DNA of 64,000 nt from Diphasiastrum complanatum (GCA_029204225.1 CM055110.1:38544015-38608014); one strand, 5' to 3'. Shown: positions 14,824 through 27,136, counted from the stretch's first letter. Notes: generated from the sequence alone by a model not told the origin. Numbers and translations: made by a program.

Positions 14824-17195
14824 GATCCTCACGACAACAACATGAGCACCATAGCAACCAACAGTTAAACTTGCTGCTCAATCGAGAATTTCCTTGCAAA
14901 CTTCAACATTACCGCACAATACACCAGCTCCATAATGCAAAAAGACACTAATATGAAATGAGTCCTTGTCGAAAGAAAGTGAAACCGATATTACGTCATC
15001 TGCTACAATGTCCCACCAAGAGCAACCTCCATAGCGAATTGACAGTTTTTCTCCCCTTCTACAACCTCAAATCTATTTGTCTTTCCACATGCTAATAAGA
15101 TTTCCAATGTGCCAATATACAATAAATCTAAAATTTAGAAATTCAGATAGAGATTCGGTTCTGAATCTCTTGCTCAGAGAGGTACTCAAGACATAGTTCC
15201 TCACCCATACCTAAATCTCACACTATATCTTACACCTTCTGCTATCAATGATGGTAGATTTTAGTGTCACCAACCCTGCCTTGTTTTGACAAGGGCATGT
15301 CAGCGTAAGTCTCACTACTCTACAAAACCAATGGCATATTGCAATTTTCAAGGTGAATTATGCATGTTGATGAATGAGTTTTTGTTTGACGAGTGCTCTA
15401 CGGCTTTCACTCTCTGTAGCATTGGTATCTTCCTTGTTTATTTTTTATAATTTTGTGATTTGGTATTTTCTTCTAATTACATATCTTTTTCCAAATTTGT
15501 TTTTAGTTCATCAAGGATAGCCATTGAACAAGAGATATCATGTAGCGTATCTCAATAATAACTTGTCATTCCTCTATGAATCTTCAAATCACCTCATACA
15601 GAGTTTTGGATTTTTGAGCATATTCCAAATCTACTAAGTACAAATCACGTCAGATAATTCCTGCATCTCATTGCCAAAAATTCATCTTCACGTCAACTAC
15701 AGCAAGATTGAGACAAATTTAGTTAGAGTTTGTTCAATCTTTAGCCCAGTCGCATGTTCAATGTGTTTCAACTACGTGTTCCACATGCCAATTCAATCTT
15801 GAGCATGAACAGTTACAAGAAACAACATCCCCACCAACAGATTTTTTGGGGGGTAAGAGAGTGGATCTACTTGGATCTACTGGAGCAGTTACGCTGCCAG
15901 CAACAACATCAGCAAGATCGATAGCCAAGGTCACAAGTCAAATATGACAACGACAAGGCTAAGAGGATAGATGGGCAATCCAAAGCGACTCAATCAGAAG
16001 AAGTATTCCAATCACATCAAAGATCCTTCAGAAAAGAGAAATACAAACATTGGAAAATCAATCTCCTTCTTCACCCAGCCTCTTGCCATACTTCTGCACC
16101 CATCCTCATGCCTATCGTCCACACCATCTACCGATGTCACCACCTCCACCCTACCTTCCATCTGTCTATTTATTATTAGTTCACTGTTCTTCTAAGAAAT
16201 CTCCAGTTTTTTATAGTCTTACCGAAACATCTGATAGATCATTGCAAGTGTCTTGTGGAGACTAACTGCCACCTACAATGGATGATCAGCCAGATGAAGA
16301 TCTAAGAAGCAGGCGAAGCAACTAGAAGACATAAGAAATTAAGCAAAGAAGTTGAGGAGAAAAGGACAAAACTTAAGCAATAGATGAGTTAGATCGATCT
16401 TGATCAAAAGAAACTCTCTGGAGCAATGATACTTGAATCCCCTCCTATGAAGCCCAAAGAGATCCAAAAGTAACAGATCAAAAGAAAGAGCTGCAGAAAA
16501 AGAAAGATGAAGACAACCATGAACCTGCAAAATAAAGTGAGCTCCTCACCCAGCAAGTGGTGGTCAAAGCTTGACATTGCAAGTGTCCAAGGCTGCAACT
16601 GTAGAACTATCAGTTTCTTCACCTTGCCACCAAGCCTTCATTATGTTTCCTTGCCGTCACCAACCATTCGTCCAATCTGTTTCTACCACTATTTGATGAT
16701 AAGTCCATCCCCTTGAAACTGATAGCCAAAGTTTGTGCAACCTACCAAATCAAAGGTTTACCTTAAGATTGGAACTTCAACTGAGAGAAGAACTAGGAAA
16801 CACCCAGAAGCAAATGAGGGATACAGACCTCCCAAAAGTTAGAATCTGCCAAGAAACCAAAGATGAAACCGTCAATGGTAGATACAAGTGACAAAACAAA
16901 GAGACACATGGAAAGCACTCGAACATGAAAGTTGTGAAACTATTGAGAGCTCTCCAATTTTGAGAATGGAGAGTGCACAAAGCATCATGTAATAACACTC
17001 AACTCATTCACAATTCACAATGTTAATTAATCATTGATAATGAGATGTATGAATAGCTAATTTATACTAAGTAATTAGGTCGTCAAATGTGATTGCCAGT
17101 TGGCTGGAGTCTGTTGGCATTCATCCAGTTCTTCTTAGAAGTTTCTTTCTAATAAGCGACGACAATTGGCTGTAAACAGTCTGTCTGCATAAATG
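14824..17195. other. Gene-free stretch between gag fragments
   Basis: No motif-bearing frame is found. It is probably decayed retrotransposon sequence given its neighbours. Short frames at 15971-16265 (+) and 16339-16998 (-) are compositional. Confidence 0.4.
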
Positions 17196-17218
17196 AAGTA
17201 AATTGTCACTCTGCATAG

Positions 17219-17490
17219 ATGAACCTGCCACAGGCAAAAATGTGACATTGCATTTTTATTCGTAAATCTTGATAGGTAAAAAATATGAAAAAGACGATAG
17301 TACATTTTTGCACATAATTCTTGACAGGCGAAAAATACAAAAAAGACAACACTGCATTTTTACACGTAATTCTTGACAGGCAAAAAATGCAAAAAAAACA
17401 ACACTGCATTTTTACACGTTATTCCTGACACGCAAAAAATGCGAAAAAGATGACACTACATTTTTACATGAGATTCTTGATAGGCGACAG
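17219..17490. repeat. 52-bp minisatellite, about five copies
   Basis: The core GACAGG (or GATAGG/GACACG) recurs at 17271, 17323, 17375, 17427 and 17479, exactly 52 bp apart. The unit contains 'aaaaaatgcaaaaaagacaa' and 'cactgcatttttacacgt'. A sixth, shortened unit lies at about 17228. Related single units sit at 18870-18930, on the other side of the gag-protease fragment. Confidence 0.9.
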
Positions 17491-17499
17491 TTTCGGATT

Positions 17500-17840
17500 T
17501 TGTAGAGAGAGAAAATAATGGCATAACCATTTTGATCAATTTTAGTAGGTTGCTCCTTTGGATAATATTGCTCATTAGGATAGGAGGTAGATGCCTCATC
17601 TACATATGTGGTAGGATGACCGTCATCATAAGTAGACATAGGCTGGGGTGTCATAGGAGGTATTATGCACAACATTGGCCTGAACTTGTGGTTGGTTCTA
17701 TTGGATTGGCCTGTTGGGTGGAGTAGATCCTCTTGGACCTGGAAGTGCCAAGAGCTGTTGCTGTGGAGGTAGTTGTTGTCTAGGCAATTCCTGGACTTGG
17801 ACAGGAGTTGGGTTATATTGACGTTTGTGGTTGTCCTCAT
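17500..17840 (-). pseudogene. Inverted gypsy gag fragment (Pro/Gln-rich)
   Basis: On the minus strand this reads as a Pro/Gln-rich gag spacer (VQVQELPRQQ, PPQQQLLALPG) followed by YPKEQPTKIDQNGYAI. The latter resembles PPDRPEPLAIQDGYAV of the plus-strand fragment at 14569. It lies head to head with the plus-strand gag/protease piece starting near 17880. It has stops and no intact domain. Confidence 0.5.
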
Positions 17841-17879
17841 GGGGCATATTGTTGTGGTCCAGAGTATTACATGTTGCGT

Positions 17880-18862
17880 GGGTCTTTTAGGACTTCAAAA
17901 GAGATGTTCTGTCTGTGGAGAAACCACTCATTTTCAAAGTGAATGTAGACTTTGATATGAATTTGTAGTTGAATGTGCTGGTTGTATCAGAAGGCATTTC
18001 TATAAAGATTGCCCTAACCAAACCAAAACGACTATTCCAGCATGTAGAATATCTGAAGAGCCGTTGCATGTTGTCGCGCAACATCATGCCTTAGATGAGA
18101 ACAAGGACCCAGCAAAACCACACCCTCCTGCTAATACTTCCATGATTCCACAATCTTACCCTGACCCTGTAGAAGCCCAAAGGCAATAACATGAGTTTCG
18201 AGATGAGTTAGATAGAGCTGAAGCTAGAATTTCTACTTCGCCATCCGCCCAATTACCTATGCAAGGGCAACCACCACGAGGAATAGAGGTTCTTTCCGAT
18301 CTCTTACAAGCTCAAATCACCATGCCCTTCTACACAGTCGTGAATTTTTCCAAACCCCTACGGGATGCCATATTGCATAGCTCCTAGTAGTCTGATGTAC
18401 CAGTTGAGTCAAGACATCCGGAAAACGCTGAAGTGATTCATAATGTTGACATGAGCTTACTTCATGCAGGTGTTGCTAAAGGTAACAGCATCACTTTACC
18501 AGTGCACTACAAATCTTTTTTGTTTGTACAAGCCACTCTTGATAGTGGCTCTAGCATGAATATTATCGCCCTATCCTTAGCTAAGACATGGAGAATATCC
18601 ACATTGAAAAAGCCTAAGTACAAGTTACGTTATGGCTGACCAATGAATGACGACACCCGCCGGTCACATAAGCAATTTACCGATCAAAATTGTCGGTTTG
18701 ATTTTCACTATAGAGTGTGTATTACTAGATTTTCATGATGAACCGCACACCTATCAATTCCTTCTTGGAACGCCTTGGTTAGAAATGGCCGGAGTGATCA
18801 AGATTGGAAGAAAAATAAAATTGTTTTTGGAAAAATGTGACTGCCTACATAAATACAAGTAA
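17880..18862 (+). pseudogene. Gypsy gag zinc knuckle and aspartic protease
   Basis: The first part shows a knuckle CSVCGETTHFQSEC (G of GH changed to T) and a second CAGCIRRHFYKDC. After a Pro-rich linker with stops, an aspartic protease follows: FVQATLDSGSSMNIIA (18530-18570) with the DSGS catalytic triad, then after a frameshift FLLGTPWLEMAGVI (about 18755-18800), matching the ILG(R/T)PWL flap-helix region of gypsy proteases. Breaks at 17957, 18188, 18386 and 18640 make it non-functional. The domain order fits the plus-strand integrase at 20.0 kb; both may derive from one element with RT lost. Confidence 0.75.
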
Positions 18863-18869
18863 ATTTCCA

Positions 18870-18935
18870 TAGATGAAAAAGGTGACACTGTGTCTTTGCA
18901 TGTGATTTGTGACAGGCAAAAAAGATGACACTGCC
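18870..18935. repeat. Isolated units of the 52-bp minisatellite
   Basis: 'gtgacaggcaaaaaagatga' and 'gtgacactgtgtctttgcat' match the unit of the array at 17219-17490. The minisatellite family therefore brackets the gag-protease fragment. Confidence 0.6.
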
Positions 18936-20009
18936 CTACAAATGCCAAAGGTTCTCTAATGGAAAAGCGAAGGTGCCCTGTAAGTCAAAAAATTTTAAAG
19001 CATTTGTCAGAGTGTCGTATTTTTTGCATCTTCATCTTTCAACGAAGGCTGATGTCGCGGTCTTCTCACGCTCATCCCATGAATTGTGCAATTAGATTTG
19101 ACAACGACAGTAGCCACCCACGATCTCCCACAAACAACACATCCACTTTGTACTTTTTTCATTTGTACACTTGTAACATTATGTATATATATTGGATATC
19201 ATCTGCGTATTCAGTTTGTGTGGAAAATATAGCAAGCATTAGAAGCTTATCAGAGATAGACATAGTAGATGTTGTCGTGCATCGATTCTTTGTATTGTTA
19301 GTAATAGGCTTATCACCTTTTACAGATTGGATTAGCTTTGTGAAGCACACGGTTTCGTCTGCTATTGTCTTGCATTATTGACTTGTATATTTCACTATAC
19401 TTAATCTGATTACAGCTCTATTTGTTCTGCGTTCAGATTTTGTCAATTTTGCAATGCTTTTTCTACATTCTATCTGACTTTCTTATTGCCTAATTTGGTA
19501 GTCTGCTCTTCGCGGATTATTATTAGTCTAGTTGTTCGCAACTAGTATTTAGTCTTGTCTTTCGTGACTAATTTGCGACTGACAATCAGTCTAGCTGTTC
19601 GCAACAGATTATCATTACGATGTCTTCATGCTTAATATCTGGCTACATAATCAGATCGAACATGATTTCTATCACTAATGTTTTGTTCGAGTCTGATAGG
19701 CATAGTCATGCTTAAGAAAAGAGTGAGATAGCTCATTCCGCTACGCATGAACACTTTCCATTCGTGTTTGTTTTTTTTTGAGCTATTTTTTTTGAGATTA
19801 ATCTTAATGATCTTGGTGTGCATTCCTCTCAAGATAAGCATCTCAATGTCCTGTGTTCATTCGCTGTCGAAGGTTTAAAATTTCATTGAATCTCGACAAG
19901 TGCCAGATTTTGAAATGCCCCTATCTGGCACAATGAAAGAAATTTACATCTTTCTAGGCCACACAGGTTATTATTGAATTTTTATAATACACTACGCCGA
20001 TAAATTTAA
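18936..20009. other. LTR-like or spacer DNA, no gene
   Basis: No supported gene. A 140-residue frame at 18959-19381 (+) has no motif. The words 'gttcgcaactag' and 'gttcgcaacag' (19530-19610) form small palindromic repeats, and a T-rich, TATA-containing stretch near 19185 would fit a decayed LTR, but no second copy is seen. Confidence 0.35.
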
Positions 20010-20860
20010 AAAATGGGGTATTGATTTTGTTGGATCTATTAGTCCAGCAGCACGTGGCACACAATCACGATATATCTTAATTGCCACTGATTATGCAACA
20101 AAGTGGATAGAGGCTAGAGCAACACGAAAAGCAGACACAAAGTTTGTAGCACGCTTCCTCTATGAAAACATCACAACGAGATTTGGTTGTCCAATAGAGC
20201 TTGTCAGTGATCAAGGTTCTCACTTTCTTAATAAAGTAATCAACATTTTACTGACTCATTACTTTGTTATCCACGTACTATCCTAGATGCAATGGACTAG
20301 CTGAGTCTACAAATAAAACAATTTGCAAAATCTTAACCAAGATGGTAGAAACCAGTCTTTCAGATGGGAAACAGAGTTATTCTCTGCTATCTAGGCATAT
20401 CACACAATGCCAAACCGGGCCACGGATTGGAAAACATCGTTTGAGCTAGTATATGGCCAAGAGGTTGTTATGCCAGTAGAATTTTTAATTCCGTGCTTAC
20501 GCGCCACTTTAGCTTATGCCATTGACTTGTGTGATGATAATGCTTATCAACACCAAGTTCAAAATCAACTTTCATGTTGACAAAACTATGTGAGACACGA
20601 TCGCGACTTATATCCTACTATGCACAGTTAGTCCACAAATGATGATAGAAGGCCTCACATGATCGTCATGTCCGGACTAAGGATATTCATGATGGTGATA
20701 AAGTTTTACTTTACACGTCTTCCAAAGTCCATCTAGAAAAATTGAAATTCCGTAGCCAAGGTCCTTACACTGTCCAAAAAAAATTTACAAATGGTGTCTT
20801 GCAATGCAATTTTTCAATAGGATATGGAGTGCTAGTATCAACCGAAATGAAACAAAACAC
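20010..20860 (+). pseudogene. Ty3/gypsy integrase, degenerate
   Basis: The integrase catalytic core can be read across frames: KWGIDFVGSISP, LIATDYATKWIEA (first Asp), LVSDQGSHFLN (second Asp), then STYYPRCNGLAESTNK with the catalytic Glu. The C-terminal region shows RHVRTKDIHDGDKVLLY and RSQGPYTVQKKFTNGV, the usual gypsy GPY-type ending. Several frameshifts and stops separate the blocks. The HHCC zinc domain and everything upstream are absent. Confidence 0.8.
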
Positions 20861-20869
20861 CATAAAATC

Positions 20870-21615
20870 TTGATTTGAGTGAAATATATCTTGCGATTTA
20901 TAATTTATGTACGTGTAAGTCCCCACTTTGATGTGAGCATTCGTTGACAAGTTATGCATTGCTTGCATACACGTATACAGCCCTTTTGTTTCGTGAACAA
21001 ATGCAACAAAAGAAAATCTTTCCATGGTTGTAGACTCAGCAACAACACAATTTTTTTTAGAAATTAAATTTTGTGACCAAGATTCATCCAAGTCGTGAGA
21101 AGCATCAACCACAGTCAAACTTTTTCGCTTTTTAACATCTATAATATGTGCTTCCTCAACCGAATGAAACTTGGCTCCTGTATATGTTATAACCCATGGC
21201 TCTAAATTGGAACTTTCCAACTTATGTTTGATCAAATCATATTTTGCTTTCAAAGATGATCTAACAATTGGTGGGAGCTCAGTTGTCTTACAGTCCTTTT
21301 TGAAGCCTCTTCACACCAGGAAGGACATATGCTACATGTGTCATCAATAAAGCTAGTATCAATATGATATCGCTTAAATACATCAATTTGTGACAATGCG
21401 ACACCATACTCTTCTAACATGTGCTCCATAATTGCCTTACCCATGTGTCTTCTATTTTTTGTAATGTCACAGTATTCCTTCAAGGATAATACTTTGGATG
21501 GAAATGCTATGACATCTTTTTTATCAAATACGATGGACCCATCCAACAATTTATCAAAAACCAATTTTACTTTAGTATTCAATAAGCCTTGCAATGGCCT
21601 TAAAAGATATGGTGT
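20870..21615 (-). pseudogene. Unrecognised coding-like region (two frames)
   Basis: Two minus-strand frames (21615-21250, then 21253-20870, offset by one frameshift) give a plausible soluble protein of about 250 residues, with segments such as VLSLKEYCDITKNRRHMGKA, CSICPSWCEEASKRTV and VVDASHDLDESWSQNLI. Composition is balanced rather than low-complexity, unlike nearby chance frames. I do not recognise a domain. It sits between gypsy integrase and a truncated copia, so it could be a captured host fragment or an element-specific ORF. Confidence 0.4.
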
Positions 21616-21619
21616 AAGA

Positions 21620-23680
21620 TGTACTATGCACAAAAGGCTATGTCATATGAACATGGAAGCCTTGTACCAAGCCAATAAAAGTCAGAGAATTCAAGGAGTT
21701 GAAATCAAAAGTAGAAATATTCAAACTACCTGCGAATCCTGTCTTAAAGGCAAGACCACCTTTCAATAAGGATGTTCATAAAGCAAGTAATGTACTTGAA
21801 ATTGTGCATTCAGATATTTGTGGACCATTCAGAGTATTGTCATTGGGTAATGCAAAGTACTTCGTTACGTTTATTGATGACTTCAGCAAGTTCGTTGTAG
21901 TATACTTTATTCATACCAAATCTGAAGCTTTTGAAAAATTCGTTGAGTATACAAGTTGGGCTCAAAAGCAGACATGCAATAATCTGAATCAAATTCGCAC
22001 AGATCGTGGGGGTGAGTATATTTCCAATGGATTCAAAGCTTATTGTACTGATCGAGGTATTATGCACACAAAGACTGCATCCTACACACCTCAGCACAAT
22101 GGAATAGCTGAACAAAGGAATCGTACACTAATAAAAGCTGCAAAGTGTATGATGGCTCATGTGAAAGCACCAAAACAGTTGTGGGCAGAAGCAGTGACTA
22201 CATCAAATTATCTTCAGAATCGTATTTTGAAATCTCGAATACCTAGTAAAACTCCTCATGAGATATGGTGGAAGTCAAAGCCAAATCTTGCACATGTTCA
22301 AACATTTGGATGCGTAGTGTATATGCACATACCAGATAAGCTGAGAAAAAAACTCGATGAAAAGACATAACAAGGTTTTTTGGTAGGATTCGAGTTACAT
22401 TCGTCATATTAGTGTGTTTATGTACCCGAAACTGGCAAGATAAAAATTGTTCGAGATCTAAATTTGATGAGACAAAATACATAGCAGAAAGTGATCTAGT
22501 TGGCTATGAAATTTTTAAAAATTGTTATGAGTTGCCAATGACAATAGAAAAAAAACAAGCAGAAGATGAAAGAGAGTTACCAGATCCAGAGGGAGGTCAA
22601 AATCGAGTGCCTGACAGACTCGAATTGCCAGTTCGAATTCTAGCAGAAAAGCTCGAATCAATATTGAACTCGAAACCTGCAAAATCAAACTCAAAACCTG
22701 CATAATCGAACTTGAAACCACCTGTAAGAAGATCAGACAAACAACAAAAACCACCAGAAAGGTATGTTCAGGATGTTTTTAATATAGCCACTGAATTTTG
22801 TTGATTCTCTGACGAACCTCAAACATTCAAGGAAGCTGTAGATGGACCAGATAAAGATCGTTTGATTCAAGCAATGAAGGACGAAATGTCATCCATGTAC
22901 AAGAACAATGTATGACACTTGCACCTATATTTGATGGCAAAAAACCAATCAAGTGCAAGTGGATCTATAAGATCAAAACAAGTCCTTATGGAGAAAACAT
23001 CAGATACAAGGCAAGGTTGGTTGCTAAAGGATTTTTACAGAAGTATGGGATCAACTACACTGATACTTTCTCACCGGTAGCCAAACATACATCAATTCGC
23101 TTGTTATTTGCATATGCAGTGGCTCATGATTTGAAAATCCATATTGTGGATAAGAAAATTGCTTTCCTGCACGTAGAATTAGAAGAAGACTTATTCATGG
23201 ATCAACCACTTGGTTTTGTAAGCCAAGAATATCCAGAATATGGATGTCACATGAATAAAAGCATTTATGGTCTCAAACAGGCAGCAAGACAATGGTATAG
23301 AAAGAAGGATGAAGCACTACGATCCTTAGGCTTCGAACCTCTATTTGCTGAATCAAATGTCTATATCAAGCATGCTCAAAATGAAATAATCATTTTAGTT
23401 GTTTATGTTGATGACACACTTATCTTCTCAAGAAGAAATAAGTTAATTTGAGATGTTAAAAGAGACATTTCTGAAATATTTGAGATCGTTGACCTAGGAG
23501 AAGCTAAATCTATCTAGGCCTACAGATCGTGAGAGACTTTGAAGGTGGTAAGTTGTATCTTCACCAACAAAAGTGCACTCAAAAGATCATTGAAGACTTC
23601 AACATGCTCGAATGCAAAGATGTGCATACTCCCATGATACCTGGAACAATACTGAAGCAAGGCAGACATTATAGGAGTTC
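21620..23680 (+). pseudogene. Ty1/copia pol fragment (element C)
   Basis: Truncated copia pol. The pre-integrase zinc motif (HKRLCHMN...CESCLKGK) begins near 21628. The integrase core (21770-22370) keeps FIDDFS, IRTDRGGEY and NGIAEQRNRT, so D, D and E are all present. Reverse transcriptase (22870-23460) keeps KARLVAKGF, GLKQAARQWY and VVYVDDTLI; the usual QMDVKTAFLNG is changed to HIVDKKIAFLHV. Breaks occur at 21769, 22370 (TAA), about 22703, 22800 and 23450 (TGA). Gag, protease, RNase H and both LTRs are missing. It differs in sequence from A and D, so it is a separate copia lineage. Confidence 0.88.
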
Positions 23681-23689
23681 TCAAACTTA

Positions 23690-24184
23690 AAAGGGTCGTT
23701 TGTTATGAGTTTTTTTTTTCCCTCACTGTTTATGTCCATGTGGCCCAATCGGTTCTTGACATAGTGGCTTCTATGTAACATAACTCGCCTGACCCGAAAA
23801 ACACAATTCATGTTCGGGCAAATTTCAATTTCCGGTCTGGTAGATCGGAAGCATACTATTGGTTGGTGTGCGCGACGACTGGTTGACTAAACTGCTTGGG
23901 TTAACCTCAAGTTAAAATTATCTTGGGACTCACAAATAGGTTTGGCACCTATTATACTCTAGACTCTCATATTCACAAGTTCAAACATGAGACTCTTCAA
24001 GCTATGGCGATGAGAAGGAGACCGAGATCCTTGATATGCTCTGCAATTTTTTATATTCAAATTCATGGACAAAGGTTGGGATATAAGATCCAGTGCAGAT
24101 ATTTCTTGTAGAATCAAACATTCATCCATATTATTTAGATACAGTATAGAAAAGCAAATGCTTAGTATGGTTTCATTATCATAG
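23690..24184. other. Spacer or upstream intron of the following gene remnant
   Basis: No confident exon. A short frame DPVQIFLVESNIHPYYLD (24086-24145) could be exon material of the gene remnant that follows, but the intron left before 24185 would be only about 40 bp, so I do not call it. Confidence 0.3.
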
Positions 24185-24562
24185 GTGGAAAGAACACAAT
24201 GGTACTTGGGCCCCATTAGATCAAGATCTAGACAACATTGGACACACTGATCGTATATGCATTGATATCATGGCAAATGGAGATTTACTTACTACTATTG
24301 AGGTTGAGCAAGACTGGACCTTATTCTACATTAGAACAAAACTGACACTTTTACAACAAGATATCCCTAAATATTTCAGCTTTATATTGGATGGAAAATT
24401 GGTATGTGAAATCTATGAATTTGTATATTAATTTGTATTCATTATCCTTTTTGTCAATATTTGGATTACTAACTGTAATCTGATTAATGCATGTTTGTGC
24501 AGATACGTAAAAGACATGAAGAGAAAATCAAATGCAAAGATTTGGACAGATTGTTCAGATAA
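24185..24562 (+). pseudogene. Last two exons of an unknown spliced gene
   Basis: An exon at 24185-24401 is bounded by an acceptor (TTATCATAG) and a donor (TTG|GTATGTG). It is open for 72 codons (WAPLDQDLDNIGHTDRICID ... DIPKYFSFILDGKL). A 101-bp intron (24402-24502) ends in TTTGTGCAG, and the next exon (24503-24562) continues in phase 0: IRKRHEEKIKCKDLDRLFR then TAA. Phase agreement across both sites argues for a real gene end. No start or 5' exons are found, so it is called partial. The fold and family are unknown to me. It converges with the minus-strand remnant ending at 25008. Confidence 0.5.
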
Positions 24563-25007
24563 TAGAGCAATCATGATACAAGATTTGTAAAAGCTCTTAT
24601 AAATATCAATATATTTCTCACTTTCTGAGAATGTACATGTGTGTCTTGTATTTAACAATGGATGTTTTTCCCCCATTGTCTCTATCTTTCTATGTGCCCA
24701 TAATTATTCACAGGGCATTACATCAAAAATGTATATCTCTATTTAATTTATTATTTATAGCTCAAAGCAATATGGATTATCTGTGACCCTGCACTAGTGT
24801 CAGTTGTAGACTTGATTGGCCTCCCATTTCCACAGCTGGACTAAGTGTTGCATGAGATAATACTAGTTCACCAACATCTATTGACAAAACTAGTTCACCG
24901 AGTCAATTGACTTATCAGAAACCAAATCGTACATAACTTAGTTAGGCCATTCACTAGTCTATTTACCGTTTGTATATCTGGAGACCCGGATTGCATGATA
25001 TACCACT

Positions 25008-25995
25008 CTAAGAAGTCCTATACATTGTGGATGGAGAACCATCCACATCTATGTCCATCATCTTGCTGAACTGACTTTACACACAAAACGTATAATAGGT
25101 TAGTTGTGCACTCTGAAAAAAACAAATCATATTACCTATCAGATACTTGATGAGAAATACTTACTTCTGCATCAACAATCTCCAGGTGGCTATTTACAGT
25201 GGCCCCATCCGGCCTTGGCAAAAATGACAACATTCTACTGTACATCACGTCCATTTCGACATGGGTAGACTTCAAGGAATTCATTTTTAAACATATGGGA
25301 TTAACGATCCCATCTGAATCTTCCCTAAGGGAGATTATATGCTTACTCCAATGCTTACTGCAAACAAGAGATAATTAGTTAAATTGAGGAATTACAATAC
25401 CTCTTAAAAATATTACTTGAATATATTTTATGTAATCAGTTACTTTTGGCAGTATGAAATAATAAAGACTTTCGTGTTCGAGGTTGTATGGAGAAGATAC
25501 TTCGTCACCTTAGTTGGACTATGAAGGCTGTTTGCAAAAAAGGACAGCACTGACTCCAATGTCCTTAGTATCATCGCATTTACATCTATTTACAAAATAC
25601 ACCAAACTAGCCTCCACAACTGGATCTGATACATTTGTTGTCTTCTACTTTAGGGCATCACAAAAGTCTTTATTCATGTGATTTACATAATTAATTGAAC
25701 TTAGACAAAAAGAAAATTGACCTCCTAGCTTATCAATCTCTTTGGCAACATACTCATCAAAAACTATATACCTCTCAGAATCCAAAAATGAATCTTTGGG
25801 ATCAACATGAAATCTTACACAAAGATCCTTATCACAATCATCTATTAAACTTATATCTAATCCGATATTATTTTATCTGCAGTAGAGGTCATATCCTCAT
25901 TATTGTGGGATGGAATGGAGGGAATGGAAGAGAAACTACTTGAATAGTTAGGGGTGGTGGGAGGAGAAGAACGCACTGCAGACTGGTGTGATGGT
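25008..25995 (-). pseudogene. Degraded three-exon gene of unknown function
   Basis: Minus-strand exons, 5' to 3': 25995-25444, about 25357-25165 and 25070-25008. The first contains RFHVDPKDSFLDSERYIVFD, EYVAKEIDKLGGQFSF and VSDPVVEASLVYFVNRCKC, but with one frameshift near 25870 and stops near 25635, 25525 and 25516. The middle exon reads HIISLREDSDGIVNPICLKM ... PRPDGATVNSHLEIVDAE and ends at GCAGAA|GTAAGT. The last exon (FSKMMDIDVDGSPSTMYRTS, then TAG) follows in phase 0. Its 5' end abuts the LTR at 26000, so the element may have cut the gene. Family unknown. Confidence 0.5.
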
Positions 25996-25999
25996 CTAG

Positions 26000-26270
26000 T
26001 TAGAATTAAAGTAGAATCATTGTGCTACTATATTGTGGGTCCTATCAGTTGATAAGGATCAGTTGGCCTCACCATGAGGCAAGTCGACGGGACACGCGTC
26101 CTGCCAACGGCAACCTGGGTCATGCATGGGTTGCCTGAGTGAAAAACTACATGTACAGTGTAATTTCGTTTTGAGAAATATAGTTGCTATGTGAGCTTGC
26201 TATGGAGAGTGTTTTCTGTCTGTGTTACTGTGTAGCATGATCTGTGTTCCTGTGCAAAGCAAATTCTAAG
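26000..26270 (+). repeat. 5' LTR of element B
   Basis: Aligns along its full length to 5026-5296 and 27137-27407. Substitutions relative to the other two (for example 'attgtgctactatattgtgg' for 'actgtgttacggtactgtgg') show it is the most diverged copy. Confidence 0.88.
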
Positions 26271-26998
26271 TTTGTATCAGAGCCGTACAGGGAGTGTACA
26301 CAGTACAACATCGCCATTGAAGAGAGCTTCAAGAGAATTGTCTTCTGAGAGTTCAGGGTTTACGGCGGGTTGAAGACTGAAGGAGAAACACTGGTGTAGA
26401 GAGTTTAGCACATAGAAGCTTGGTGAGCTTGAGACTGTGTGAGGATTCAGAGACAAGGGTTGTCGGCTGAATCAGAACCTCAGCAAACAGAATTTTGAAA
26501 TTCCGAAGCAGGCTATTTGGTGTTTGCAGTTAGTGTGCATTCAATCGGACACCGTTTGACAAACAAATTGAAGCATCAGACTCCTAGCAGCAAGGCGACC
26601 TTAGAGGAAGAGAATTGGCATGTCAAAGAACTGTGAACAGGAAGCCAAGATCAATTTTTTGAGAAAAATCCTGGTTTGGGGTTTGGAAGCATAAAATTGC
26701 AGTTATCTCTTTGTTCTGAATGGTTTTTGGAGCTATAAAACTTGTAGGAGACTGCCCTGGAAAGATTAATCAGTAGGCAAACAGTCGTGGACAGCCACAG
26801 GCAGTGTAGAGCACTTGATCCCGATTTATAGGTGTAGATAAACCTTGGCCACCATAGCTTCAAGCAAGGAAGAGAAAAGCTTGGAGGAGAAAAGCTCGTA
26901 GACAGGTCGCGGGCAGTCGCGCACCCTCACCAGAGTGGGTGCTTAGTGCACGAAGGGGTGCAGTGGCTGGAGGGCGGTGCATCATCGCACCAAAAGAA
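26271..26998 (+). other. Leader of element B
   Basis: Non-coding leader after the primer-binding site. It has no open gag. A GC-rich, purine-rich part (26895-26985) with 'gacaggtcgcgggcagtcgc' loosely recalls 'gacagggaggtcgcgcgctg' in the leader-like region of element A at about 214-233. Confidence 0.5.
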
Positions 26999-27136
26999 TC
27001 TCTACTATTTTCGCTAAGCCACTTGTTGGAGACAAGTTTGATAAGTTTAGATCAAAGCTTTCTGTACTTAAAGTTTGTTGACTTTAAAGCTATGTATATG
27101 ACTGTATAAAAAGTGACTCTACTTTAAGAGAGAGAG

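Noticed and set aside
17219-17490. CRISPR array
   Set aside because: Direct 52-bp tandem units without unique spacers in a plant nuclear context; it is a minisatellite.
18959-19381. 140-codon plus-strand frame
   Set aside because: Begins in minisatellite-related DNA, has no recognisable domain, and overlaps LTR-like sequence.
24086-24145. An additional upstream exon (DPVQIFLVESNIHPYYLD) of the 24.2 kb gene remnant
   Set aside because: The implied intron would be only about 40 bp and the frame is closed immediately upstream.
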